A stretch of DNA of 64,000 bases from Nemopilema nomurai (Eukaryota; Cnidaria; Scyphozoa; Rhizostomeae; Rhizostomatidae). A program made the position numbers and the translations under genes. This document shows, piece by piece, positions 52,901 through 62,331 of the stretch. The stretch covers positions 289,864 to 353,863 of the forward strand of contig ML133466.1 in assembly GCA_003864495.1 (NCBI GenBank). Reading direction: 5' to 3'. The notes beneath the pieces were generated by a model, which was given only the letters and a program-made list of their open reading frames with translations, ran no database searches and was not told the origin of the DNA. Positions within the stretch are counted from its first letter, which is position 1. Each line of letters starts with the position of its first letter.

Positions 52901-54515
52901 AAATGACATTTGACAAATATCATCAGAGCATGCAAAGAGGACAGCCTGTTATTTCGATAAATTTGAATTTCCATTAAAAAGATTTCTTTAAGTTGCAATT
53001 GCATTGTTCTGGTTTATAAATATGATAATGTGGTTTATCATATTTGAGATAAAAGTTCATGTGTTACTTTGCAGGTTAAGGTGGAAGCATGCTTATAATA
53101 ATTTAGGCTGGATCCTTTTTTAAAAATATTGGAATGACATCTTTTGGAAACCATTTCTCGTGGTAATTATTCTAGTAATGAGATGGCAGGGCAGCAGAAT
53201 ACCATATTAAGCAAATGAAGTAGATATATGAAGGTTAAGGGCAAGGGAAAAACAGTGAGAATTAACAAAAAAATTATTAAATAAAAAACAATTAATAAAA
53301 ATCATTTGTTAATCCTTCAACATACCAGAATTGGAATGACATTTAAGTTCTCCCTTTCTTAAAGATATAGGTTATATAATGTGAGGTAATGCTAAAGAGA
53401 AAAAATGCTTACACGATTATTCTTCTGATCAAAAACCAATATTTTCTTCGATGCCTGTCAGTTCCAAGTGGAGCATTTCTAAAGATAGAGTGCTTGTCTT
53501 GCTCAGCTAACAAATCAGTTACTCCTTTTACTTTTTGAGCCTCGCAGACGGGACACAACCAATCACCAGCAGGTACCTCGGAGAGAGGGGGTTTTAAACA
53601 AGCAAGATGATAAACTGCGGGGCATAGCTCACAGCAAAGCAAATCCCCCATTCGACCACAGCTCCTGCAATAATCGTCTGATATGAACATTCGCTCGTTC
53701 GCGATCTCTTCTCTTACTGCGTTTGCTGACAAAAAATAATCGCATAGTCTTGTCAGAACTCTCAATTTTCCCTCTACGGACACAAATGGGTAAGAGGAAT
53801 CTTCAACGATGTTGTACAAGTCTGCGAAGTCTTTATCAGAGAGAATGTAACTTCTAACAAGCTCAGGCCAAGTGAACGAGTCGAGCAAATACCAGTGCAA
53901 GTTGATACTGTCCTTTTCATCATTCGATCCAAAAACAATTCCACTACTTTCATCTTCTGGCAACAGTGCCCTTAATAACGCTACATGAACCTCAGCAATG
54001 ATACAAGGCTGCTCTTCAGCACGGAGCGCTGCACAGAAATCTTCAAAACCAAATGGAGAAATACGAAGTATCCGGCTAAAATGCCGCACTGTTTCATAAA
54101 CTTGTAAAGCTTCCATTAATAATTCGGTTGCGATCAAAAGATCTCCTGAAGATGGAGGTATCTTGAGAGGTGGAGCAGAAACAGGATCTTCAAAAATCAC
54201 AGCTGATTTGCAGAAAGTTTTTCTTGGTGTCTCACAGCTATTGATACTCGAGGCCTCGCCACTGCTGGCCGACGAAAAACTTGAATCCAAAGAATCAAGA
54301 CTATCATCTGTGCCAACCGCATCATCATAGAAAAATTCCTCCCCTTTAGAAACATGTTTTATAGTGCGATCAGATTTTCTGTAAGTTCTCTTTGACGAGG
54401 CTTCGCTTGAAGCCGGACTACTTGGTCCAGGACTATCCTTCGCGCCATTTCTGAGATGCGACCATTTTCGTGATGGCGCATCTCTCTGTATTCCTCTTCC
54501 TCTCATGCGCGGCAT
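37097..54515 (-). CDS. NURF301/BPTF-like nucleosome-remodelling factor subunit (18 coding exons)
   Basis: Exons: 53413-54515, 52135-52307, 51227-51376, 50309-50707, 49333-49962, 48549-48824, 48017-48274, 45315-47837, 44353-44949, 43477-43790, 42363-42897, 41185-41323, 40761-40949, 40028-40231, 39000-39176, 38310-38505, 37823-37907, 37097-37302. The sum is 8154 nt (2717 residues; human BPTF is about 3050). Domains in order: DDT (about 120-190); PHD1 (about 282-328, '[17 protein letters not shown]'); the BPTF-specific '[16 protein letters not shown]' and 'WRESLGHV' region; a long Glu/Ser/Thr-rich middle; a Gln-rich segment; PHD2 and PHD3 in tandem; and a bromodomain with the acetyl-lysine Asn in 'CRYYN'. 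It would be the large subunit of the ISWI-type NURF complex, tethering it to H3K4-methylated and acetylated nucleosomes. Uncertain points: the start of the 50.3-kb exon and the junction 48017/47837. Confidence 0.92.
38310..40231 (-). other. Tandem C-terminal PHD fingers of the BPTF gene, exon-duplicated
   Basis: Three exons encode two PHD fingers. Exon 40028-40231 ends '[13 protein letters not shown]'. Exon 39000-39176 runs from '[16 protein letters not shown]' to '[13 protein letters not shown]'. Exon 38310-38505 starts '[16 protein letters not shown]'. Each break falls in the same Lys codon at phase 2, so the middle exon (177 nt, 59 codons) is a symmetric unit. Each finger has the Cys4-His-Cys3 pattern. 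Drosophila NURF301 also has two C-terminal fingers, as far as I recall. Confidence 0.88.
42712..42744 (-). repeat. Poly-Gln codon run in the BPTF gene
   Basis: About eight consecutive Gln codons (CAG/CAA mixed) follow 'AEQMIK' in the exon 42363-42897, after a basic, helical '[17 protein letters not shown]' stretch. It corresponds to the Gln-rich part of BPTF proteins ahead of the C-terminal readers. Confidence 0.85.
45940..46125 (-). repeat. Coding minisatellite, 18-bp unit (SSGMPV repeats)
   Basis: The plus strand shows about nine to ten copies of 'ggaagaaaccggcattcc' with few changes. In the BPTF frame on the minus strand they translate as repeats of S-S-G-M-(P/S)-V. The unit length is a multiple of three, so gain or loss of copies keeps the frame. 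No function for this segment is known to me. Confidence 0.9.
47355..47745 (-). repeat. Coding minisatellite, 36-bp unit (KEANL..ASS repeats)
   Basis: Roughly eleven copies of a 12-residue unit of the form (E/G)KEA(N/K)L-x-(E/D)ASS lie near the start of the exon 45315-47837. They are seen on the plus strand as repeated 'tcagagctggc(c/a)tcc' blocks. The product is strongly charged and probably a single helix or disordered. The unit is a multiple of three, so the array can change length without breaking the frame. Confidence 0.9.
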
Positions 54516-55010
54516 TTTTACATCAAAAATATACAGTTAGATTCTCAGAACCATCTAGGTTTATGTGTCGATAACATTTTAAGGTGCTCTTCAACTGGCG
54601 CTAAAAAATTTCCATATTATGATGATGGACTCCATTGCTGTAGTTCCACAAGAGCACATTTCTTCAACAACGAAATCGATCATGTCACGTGACCTAACAT
54701 CCCACAATCCAGTTCGTTTAGAAATGGCGGCACTACCTCAGCAGTAACTCTGTCAATCGTAACGAGCGATCCATTCTCACCTCGATGCATTGTTTCAACC
54801 GTCGCAAAGATGGTAAAGTTAGTTTAAAAATGGATCTACAAATTTCAAACATACAAGCTATCGAATATCAGTGTAAAATCTTCAAGATTTCTACCGAGCA
54901 AAAAAGCAAATTCTCAAGAGGGAGGGCAGATGCAGTATTCTGCCCCATCTTGGGGCTTCCGACAAGTACCTAGGAGTTTAAGCAACTTTTCCCTAACATA
55001 CCATTTTAGA
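54516..55010 (-). promoter_or_regulatory. 5' flank of the BPTF gene with E-box and YY1-like motifs
   Basis: Upstream of the BPTF start at 54515 there is a palindromic CACGTG (54686-54691), within 'gtcacgtgac', and a YY1-like 'aaatggcggca' (54722-54732, plus strand). Both are common in promoters of broadly expressed animal genes. No TATA box is apparent. Transcription start unknown. Confidence 0.35.
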
Positions 55011-55015
55011 AATTA

Positions 55016-55246
55016 CCGTATATCCTCGAATTGATCCCCCCTCGAAAAAGCCCCCCCCCCCCTTCAATAAGCCCATCTCTTTTTTTTATATTATGAAATG
55101 AAATAAATTTAAAAATTATCTTTTCATGTGGCATGTTTCAGATCATTTTATAAGCACCCCCCGCGAATAAGCCCCCCCTCGAATAAGCCCCCATCCAAAA
55201 ATATCCAAAAAAAATAAGCTCCCAGGGCTAATTCGAGTATTTAGGG
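55016..55246. mobile_element. Pogo-type MITE, 231 bp
   Basis: Flanked by TA at 55014-55015 and 55247-55248. The left end CCGTATATCCTCGAATTGAT and, on the other strand, the right end CCCTAAATACTCGAATTAGC are inverted repeats. They resemble the ends of the pogo-like element at 734-2469 (CCGTA-AT--nGAATT). The interior repeats 'gaataagccccccc' and has no coding frame. It is a non-autonomous relative of that element. Confidence 0.8.
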
Positions 55247-56969
55247 TATTGCAAAATTTTTGGACTCTTACACCAATTTGTGGCTTTTAGAAACAGGAGC
55301 ATACACCGATTTAGCCTCGCCAAAGATGTTAAATTGTGAGTTAGAATTCCTTACCTAAATTTTGGTGGTAGTGCTACAAATTTACTTACTTTGTAATGGA
55401 TTGACCCTTCCCTCCGAAGATTCTTAAAGTGCTGTTAATTATTCGAATACCATCAGTTACTTTGATTGAACTTTTTAACTGTTACTTCCACTATTCCTTT
55501 CAACTGTCAGTAATGTTTTCATTTTCTCAATTATACTAGGCATCATCAGTAGCTTTACAGTAACAATATATTGTTTTGCTCAAAATTTAATCTGTACGAT
55601 TAAAATCTAATTTTTGAAGAAATCATAGCAAATGTAAAAGGTAATCCTTCTTCATCCACACTTGAGACAGTATGCAAATATTTATGCAGCCTCCGTTTTC
55701 GGTATTTGAGATTCAAAATGGATTATATTGCTAATTGACATCGATCATATGAAAGAGCCTCCTTCGATATTACAAAAACTATGTACTTATGAACCTTGTA
55801 CAAGACTTCTGTTCCCTTTCAAACGTCCTCCATAACTAAATTGGGTTAAGACAGAAGAAAAGGCGGGGCCACTGGCAAAAATCAAAGAAAGAAAGAATGT
55901 GAGCTTTACGAGGATGCCACCTTTCCCGCGGCACCTTTCGTTTTCATTTACGCAAAAAGTAAATAGTATGCAATAGTAATAGTGTTGACAGTGTGATAGG
56001 GATGGGAGGAATTTGTTCAAATGTAAAACAATGTCATTTCCAAGAAAGTCACTTAATTAATCAGTTGGTTTGGAGCTCTTCTTTGACTTTCCAAGCCTGT
56101 TCAAGTCACTTTCTAAGTCATCATTTCTTTACCCCCATTTGAAATTGCGACTCGATTGAATTTACAATGGACTGGTAAAAAAATTGACAAAAATATCTCC
56201 TAAGCGGCAGAATAATTTGCTTTTGAACATGTTCAAATATTTCTTCACAAAAAGCTTTTAGTTTTCAGCATAGATTTTCTTTTAGCTGACCGTTTTTAAT
56301 CTCTCGGAAATTCTGGCGCAAAACGAAACAGTTACATCTTTGTCTGAATCTATAAGCATCCTGTTTTCCGTATTTTCTCCGATGTGGTTGTCTATTATCT
56401 GAAGGCCAATCTGGTCTTGGTTTTAGCTTCACACTAGAAAAACCATTTTGCCATATTCTATTTAGTTATCAAAAACCGTTACCAAAAAGCTTTTTTGTCT
56501 CCACTAGAACTTTTCCACTTTCTTTGCAAGACAAAGCTGAGCATTCATATTTAATGAAAATTTTTAGCTAATCGGCGTAGCCATGTGTATCCAAACAAGT
56601 AACACTGTATAATGCAACGAGAAATAACCACAGGGCGTGGAAGAGGTTGCAACAGTGACTCGCAACCAATAGCAACCTCTGGCGTTGAGCTCGCATGTTA
56701 TTTCGAGCAAAGTTTGCTATTTAATGTAGAGGAATTGACTTGATCAATAATTATTGATCATTATTGTTTGATTAGAATGTATGGAAAATATAAAGGAATA
56801 GAAAGCTAAAAAAGTTCTCCGTCACTTTTAATATTTCCTTTAAGTTTCACAGTGCCAAGAGATGTACTTAAAATATCATTTTTCATGAAAAGTGAGACAT
56901 AATAAGAATCAGTAATTATTACGATGTAATGCGAAATACCATATAGGCGATGTAAACACACTGGCGTAA
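55247..56969. other. Intergenic, no supported gene
   Basis: AT-rich sequence with only short open frames; no splice-flanked coding segment or domain was recognised. The direction of nearby transcription is unknown. Confidence 0.4.
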
Positions 56970-57288
56970 AGCCGCTCTTACACCGTCAGATTCTGTCGAA
57001 TTCGATTGTCGTAACGCTGTTTCGGCCAGTCGTTTGTCCATTTTGAACGTTTTCTTCTCCTATTTCTTCGTCCTTTTAATACAAGTGCGATAACTATGGC
57101 AGCTGAGGCGGCCTCTTCCTCCATTTTAAAACAAAATTGAGGTGTTTGACTGTTATCAATTTGACAAAATCTTGTCGTGATTCGACAAAATCTGACCATG
57201 TTAAAGGGGCTTTCGATTCGACAAATCTGAAGAAAAACTTGATTCGACATTATCGAATTCGACAAAGTCTGACCGTGTAAGAGCGGCT
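56970..57288. mobile_element. PIF/Harbinger-like MITE, 319 bp
   Basis: Inverted repeats of about 45 bp: the left begins AGCCGCTCTTACACCGTCAG and the right, on the other strand, AGCCGCTCTTACACGGTCAG. Both continue into 'TGTCGAATTCGAT'. The flanks show a 3-bp duplication 'taa' (56967-56969 and 57289-57291), typical of PIF/Harbinger. The interior contains further 'gattcgacaaaatctga' repeats. Non-coding. Confidence 0.8.
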
Positions 57289-58377
57289 TAAAGAACGAGA
57301 TTATTCCTAGATCACCATGTGACTTCTCAATTACCCCCAATTAAATTACCCCAATGGGTCCTCAAATCTGTAGGGTCACAACTCACAAGGTAACTCTTCT
57401 TGGAACATCAATGCTAGTAATTTTTGTAGACTGTCAAAGTCAGTGGCGTACCCAATAGAGGGGGGAGGTCCCACTTTACTGTAGTCTAGGACTCTCTATG
57501 TCAATTTGCATACGTAATTATCACGTTAACCTCGTTTTCATCAATTTATAACCCTCCTTTTCATTCATATAATCAGTCAGTCTCAAAGTGAGTGGTGTGT
57601 TTCTTGCGTTCACCTTTGCCTGACTACTCAAAGTAACAGTGGAATCAGAGGTGGCATTATCCCTGTAACCTGACAGTGCTGCGTACTTCCAAGTACCTTG
57701 TTAGTTATTCAACAATCCAGTTCTGTTTTTAGATTTTGCATTGCATTGCATTGCATATTGTCCAGTATCATCTCAGAAATTTGTACTGAAAAATCCCTTT
57801 ATCGGAGACCTTAATAAGCGTTGGTTTTCAAAAGCACTCTCAAAATTAGTAAATGCAGGGCATTCCTGTTAGAGTAAATAGGGGTTCAAACCACCTATCG
57901 ATTCCATCGCCTAAAACATGATATTGTAAAGTATTCAGTAAGTAACTAAACAAATGGAATGCTCGTTGAATCTCATTGAAATGCAAGACTCCAGCCTCTT
58001 GGTAGACCAAAAAAGCTGTTAATTACAATGCAGATACTACGTATTAAACATAAAAATAGATTATAAATATCTTAATATTAAATTCATAATTCTTTCAACA
58101 CAACAATCACAACGAATGTATATGAAAAAGTGAAAAAATAATAGCACGCCTTGGGATGAAAAAACTGACGTTTTATCAAGTTACTTCTTCACCAGCGGGT
58201 GCCCTTCTCAAATATACATACTTCTTGCAAGTATAAACTTTAAATCTTCAAATATACCCCCCATCTAATAGCTTACAAAAGGACTGAAGAGAGTCACTCA
58301 TAACAAAGCATTAAAACTATGTAATGATTTGAAGATTGTGAGTTGTCTATTTACTTTCCGCTGTACAGCAAGATCTA

Positions 58378-58635
58378 TTAATTTTCAGATTGTTCATCAT
58401 CTTCTGTATCAAACTCGTCACTAAACAAATCACCATCGGACTCGTCATCTTTATACAAGTCAAATATGGACAGGCCATCATGGCCGGCAATTGGCATCTT
58501 TGGCATCGTTGGTATCTGGGGCACTGAGGGCCGCAAGGGCTCCTGCTCAGCAACGAAAGGGTGACTCTCCACACACTCTTCGGCCTCGTCGACTTGCGCA
58601 GTACAACCGCGCACGCAAATTGTGCTCCAGTCCCC
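58378..58635 (-). CDS. Terminal exon of an unidentified minus-strand gene
   Basis: An acceptor 'TTCTTTGCAG' precedes an 85-codon open stretch starting 'GDWSTICVRGC' and ending in an acidic tail 'DLFSDEFDTEDDEQSEN' before TAA. Composition, acceptor and stop make this a credible last coding exon, entered in phase 0. I do not recognise the family. The upstream exons should lie above 58.7 kb, but I could not identify them; a hAT MITE (58694-58906) sits in the intron. It could also be the remains of a lost gene. Confidence 0.45.
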   Translation of the reverse strand, partial: GDWSTICVRGCTAQVDEAEECVESHPFVAEQEPLRPSVPQIPTMPKMPIAGHDGLSIFDLYKDDESDGDLFSDEFDTEDDEQSEN

Positions 58636-58693
58636 CTGCAAAGAATTTACACAGCGATATACAAATATGACTTCGTCAATGACTGTATAAGGC

Positions 58694-58906
58694 CATTGAC
58701 TGTTTTAGGGAGGAGCCAGGGGGGCCATGGCTCCAAGCCCTGCGCTTTTGGTGACCCAGAAGGGGCCCGCACCTATGAAAAAAATTGTAGGGCACCACCC
58801 TGAGGCATAATTTAACGAAAAAGAACTTGAAAAATAATCTTGGCTGACAAAAAAATTTAAAACAAGGGCTCCAAAGATGTTTTCGAAATCCCTAAAACCG
58901 CCACTG
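58694..58906. mobile_element. hAT-type MITE, family A, copy 2
   Basis: Left end CATTGACTGTTTTAGGGA; right end, on the other strand, CAGTGGCGGTTTTAGGGA. The flanking 8-mers 'tataaggc' (58686-58693) and 'tataaagc' (58907-58914) agree at 7 of 8 positions. The interior matches the 11170-11484 element in order ('gagcca...ccatggctcc', 'gcgcttttggt', 'cttgaaaaataatcttggct'). Better preserved duplication suggests a younger insertion than copy 1. Confidence 0.8.
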
Positions 58907-59335
58907 TATAAAGCTGTAAAAAAGAAGTCACTTATTGAACAATGGTTGCATACTTTTTTCTTGTCATTCTGATGTTGCTTCGCTTCTTATTAACAAACAA
59001 AGATATGGGACTAGGCAATCAGATTGCTATGTTGGAATGAAGATTAACTAGAAAGTATCAGAAACGGTCAGCAAAGACCAAAAGGTGGAGGCTCATTCAC
59101 CCCTCACAACTTATGAAAAAAATTTTTCAGTGATGTTGTCTTTTAACAAAGTCGTTATATGATTGCAAGTTGAAAACTCTAAGGTATTGTTTGAAACAGA
59201 TTATGTCGCGAATGTATACTAAACAAGATGCAGTTGAATTGTAGTTGTGAATTTGCAGTTCCTTCCGATTGTGTGGACCAAACCTAGTTATTGATTCCTT
59301 TGTTTTAGTTGGCCAGTAGCAATTGAAATATTCAT

Positions 59336-59380
59336 AGATTGGTTGATTGGTTGATTGATTGATTGATTAATTGATTGATT
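59336..59380 (+). repeat. (TTGA)n microsatellite
   Basis: A run of 'gattggttgattggttgattgattgattgatt' and variants: ten or so 4-bp units with interruptions. Confidence 0.85.
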
Positions 59381-59399
59381 GTAATGATTGCGAGATCGG

Positions 59400-59577
59400 A
59401 TGCCCTTAATCTACATTTTGTCTGCCCTTTTCCTACAAAAGTGCCCTTAATTTACTTTCCTTAGGTAGATTAAGGGCGCACTGCCCTTTTCCTACATTTA
59501 GTGCCCTTTTCTTACATTTTCAGTGCCCTAAATCTACTTCGGTGCCTTTAGGCTACAGTGCCCTAAATCTACCAGGA
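59400..59577. repeat. Cluster of 'gtgcccttaatctac' repeats with an internal hairpin
   Basis: At least six near-copies of 'gtgcccttttcctacattt' or 'gtgccctaaatctac' lie in 175 bp. One copy is inverted: 'agtgcccttaatttac' at about 59440 pairs with 'gtagattaagggcgcact' at about 59466-59483. No coding frame. It may be the terminus of an unknown mobile element or a small satellite. Confidence 0.6.
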
Positions 59578-62331
59578 AATGTTGTTGATGTTGTATTGTA
59601 CTGTAGTTATGTCAAACGTTGTCAAAACTTTTATATGAAAAATCTGAGGCGGTTCTTGAGCAAAGCATCGGCAACGCTCCATGAATGCTGCCTGAACATG
59701 CACGACCACTAACTACATCAAATACTATCGAAAGAATTTGAGCACTCGCGTTTATGACATGGATTGGAACAAACGATAATAGCGATTTTTTTAGCGCTAG
59801 ATGCATTAAGTTTGCCTGCTCGCTTTTTTATCACGGAAGATTCGAAGCGGCTGCCGGCGCCAGTTATTTTCACAGAAATGGAAATTTTACTAAAGAAAAG
59901 AGAAGTCTTCGTTTGCGCAAGCTAATGACTACTGGTAAGTTTCTTGTTACTGTGAGAATTATAAGTTATGAATTATTCAATAATATTTACTTGTTTAGGC
60001 CCAATTTCGGCTTGTAGTCCCTTGAAGGACAAAGTTTGATAAACACCTGTTGTTTACAAAATTTGAAGTTGAGCGTTCATTGTTTGTCTTGATTGGACCA
60101 GATGTTCATCAAGATGGTGCATATGTTCTGCCTTTATCTTCGCTAGTGTTACTTGCTTGCCAAATTCCCAGATGGGCTATTCAATTCTACAATTTTTTAT
60201 TGATAATAAATCATCTCTATAAATATAGATGCTTAGATGAAACTGACAAAACTGCAAGACCAGCACACTGCCAGTTGCAAATCAAGACACTTTCGGTAAG
60301 TTGGTCTGTTATTTTCGAAATGCTATTGTTGTTGTATTTATACTTTGCCCATTTTTAAGGCCTACATCACATTTATAAAGTTAACTCAACTTTTACTTGA
60401 AGTAAACATCAAATTAATTTATCAGTGATTCTGTGTTCATTAGGTTCGAAGCGCGAGAAAATCTACTTGACAATCATCTTCCCTTATTTCACAATATGCT
60501 TTACTTTGTTAACCCACTCTTCTCAGTCTTTTGATATGATTTACTTTGTTTACCCTCTCTTCACAATTCTTTTAATGATGCACTTTAATTGCAATATGGA
60601 ATACTATAGATCCAGCGATTCGCAGGGCAAATTCAGCAACTGTCCCATTACACTCTTTCTTTGAAAATTAAATGTTGCTTGTTCAGTTCAAGTCAAGAGA
60701 AAATGAATTGTATAAAATGCTTGATTACAACTTCTTCGAAAAGAAGACGAGTACGTGTCCAAACTAAAAACTACTAACTTAAAAAATTTCTAGAAATCTC
60801 TTAAATTGTAAAAGTTTCTAAAAAATAATTAAAAATTCTAAAAGTAAACTTAAAACTAAAGAACGCACTAGGTCAAACAGCTCGTTCGAGTCATATCAAA
60901 ACCCATTCGATGTATTGTTCAAAACCTTTTGACCCTGAATTCGTGTTCCTTAAAACAGAGAAAATACACAAACTGATAGTTTTCTCGTGATCCCATTTAC
61001 TTTGTACATGCGAACATTTTATTGAACATATTTCATCGTAAAAGAGAACCCAATGAACGGCCTATTCAGCGTTTCATCATTTAGCTTCACCAGTTGCTGC
61101 AACCAATCCTATTGGGCCCTTCGAAGGCTAGTAATTCTGTTTTTTTTTCAATTGCCATGATAGACGTCAATACTTGAAGTTATAATTGTAGATATCATCT
61201 TGTTCAAAATTTTATGCTATGATCCGCTATGATCGTCATCACAAAAGACGTCTCTGGTCGCACGTTTCTCTTCTCCCCAGCCTCGACCTTCTTTTCCCAA
61301 AAGTACATTATAAGCTCTGATATCCTTGTCCATCATCAAAAATCCATCAACTGTTATCTATTCTTCATGTTTTTAACCTTCTCCTGTGCCTCACTACTCA
61401 ATGCTACATCAAAAGTAAGCATAATGAATGTTAATTGTTTTCCTTCGTATGGCATTATCCAGAAAATTTCAATCTCTGCTGATCCATGGGGAGAATTAAT
61501 CATTACCATAAAGTAGTCATATATACCTGTATTTGAGATGTTGTACAAGCACTAATGAGTCATTTTGTAAATCCTTACATTTTTTTGTTAGAAGGTACAA
61601 TAATGGTTTACCACTTGTAGAGTGGATGTCTGTAAAAGAAATCTCTCACTTTCTTTTTTCCAACTTTTTGCATCCTTTTTGCTATTGTTTCAACTTTTAC
61701 ATCATTTTTTACATCCACTACAAGATGAAATAGGAAGTTTAAATCTCTGCTCTTCATTTTCCCCTTACTCGTACCTGAGAATAGTAGCCTGATATAGTGC
61801 TCACTGTTTTATCATTTCCTTGCATTGTGTTGATTCGTCGTGTACTAATGATGGTAAGTGATCTTTGTCTTCGGAACAAATTCCATTTGCAATTGGAAGC
61901 CGACCAATGACTGTTAATGTTTTGCTGACTTAGTCTCATTGGTGCATCAAGACAATTCTCAGACTATGAAAGCCAGTCAATTTCAAATCTTTTACTCTTT
62001 TCAAACGGTGGCCATGATTTGATAAGGATGCATCAACCCTCTTTGGCTTTCCATTAGGCCCATTTTTGGCATCGGCCTTTCTGTTTAAAGTAATGCAGCA
62101 GGAGCATCCTTCACCTACATTCCCAGCACTATCATCCGTTATTCAATATCCGAGGTTCCATTTGAGCTGACAAATCGTAAAATGCACTATTTGAAATCGT
62201 AATGATTTATTTAATGTCTGAATGCGATCTCAGAAACCTCAGTAAACGACAGCAAAGAGGGCATGTTTAATTTGAAACTACTACTACTCATTTTTGCTTA
62301 TCCAAGTTTACTTTGTTTTTACCTTTCAGAA
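59578..62331. other. Intergenic or 5'-UTR region of the zinc-finger gene
   Basis: A plausible untranslated first exon could end at a donor 'actactg/gtaagt' near 59936. A donor/acceptor-bounded stretch lies at 60229-60295. Neither joins in frame to the first coding exon at 62332. A stretch at 61229-61548 is open on both strands and remains unassigned. Confidence 0.35.

Noticed and set aside
57441..57480. 'cagtggcgtacccaat' resembling a hAT terminus
   Set aside because: No matching inverted end or 8-bp duplication found nearby.
60229..60295. Exon-like stretch with a GTAAGT donor upstream of the zinc-finger gene
   Set aside because: Its open frame does not join in phase to the first coding exon; at most an untranslated exon.
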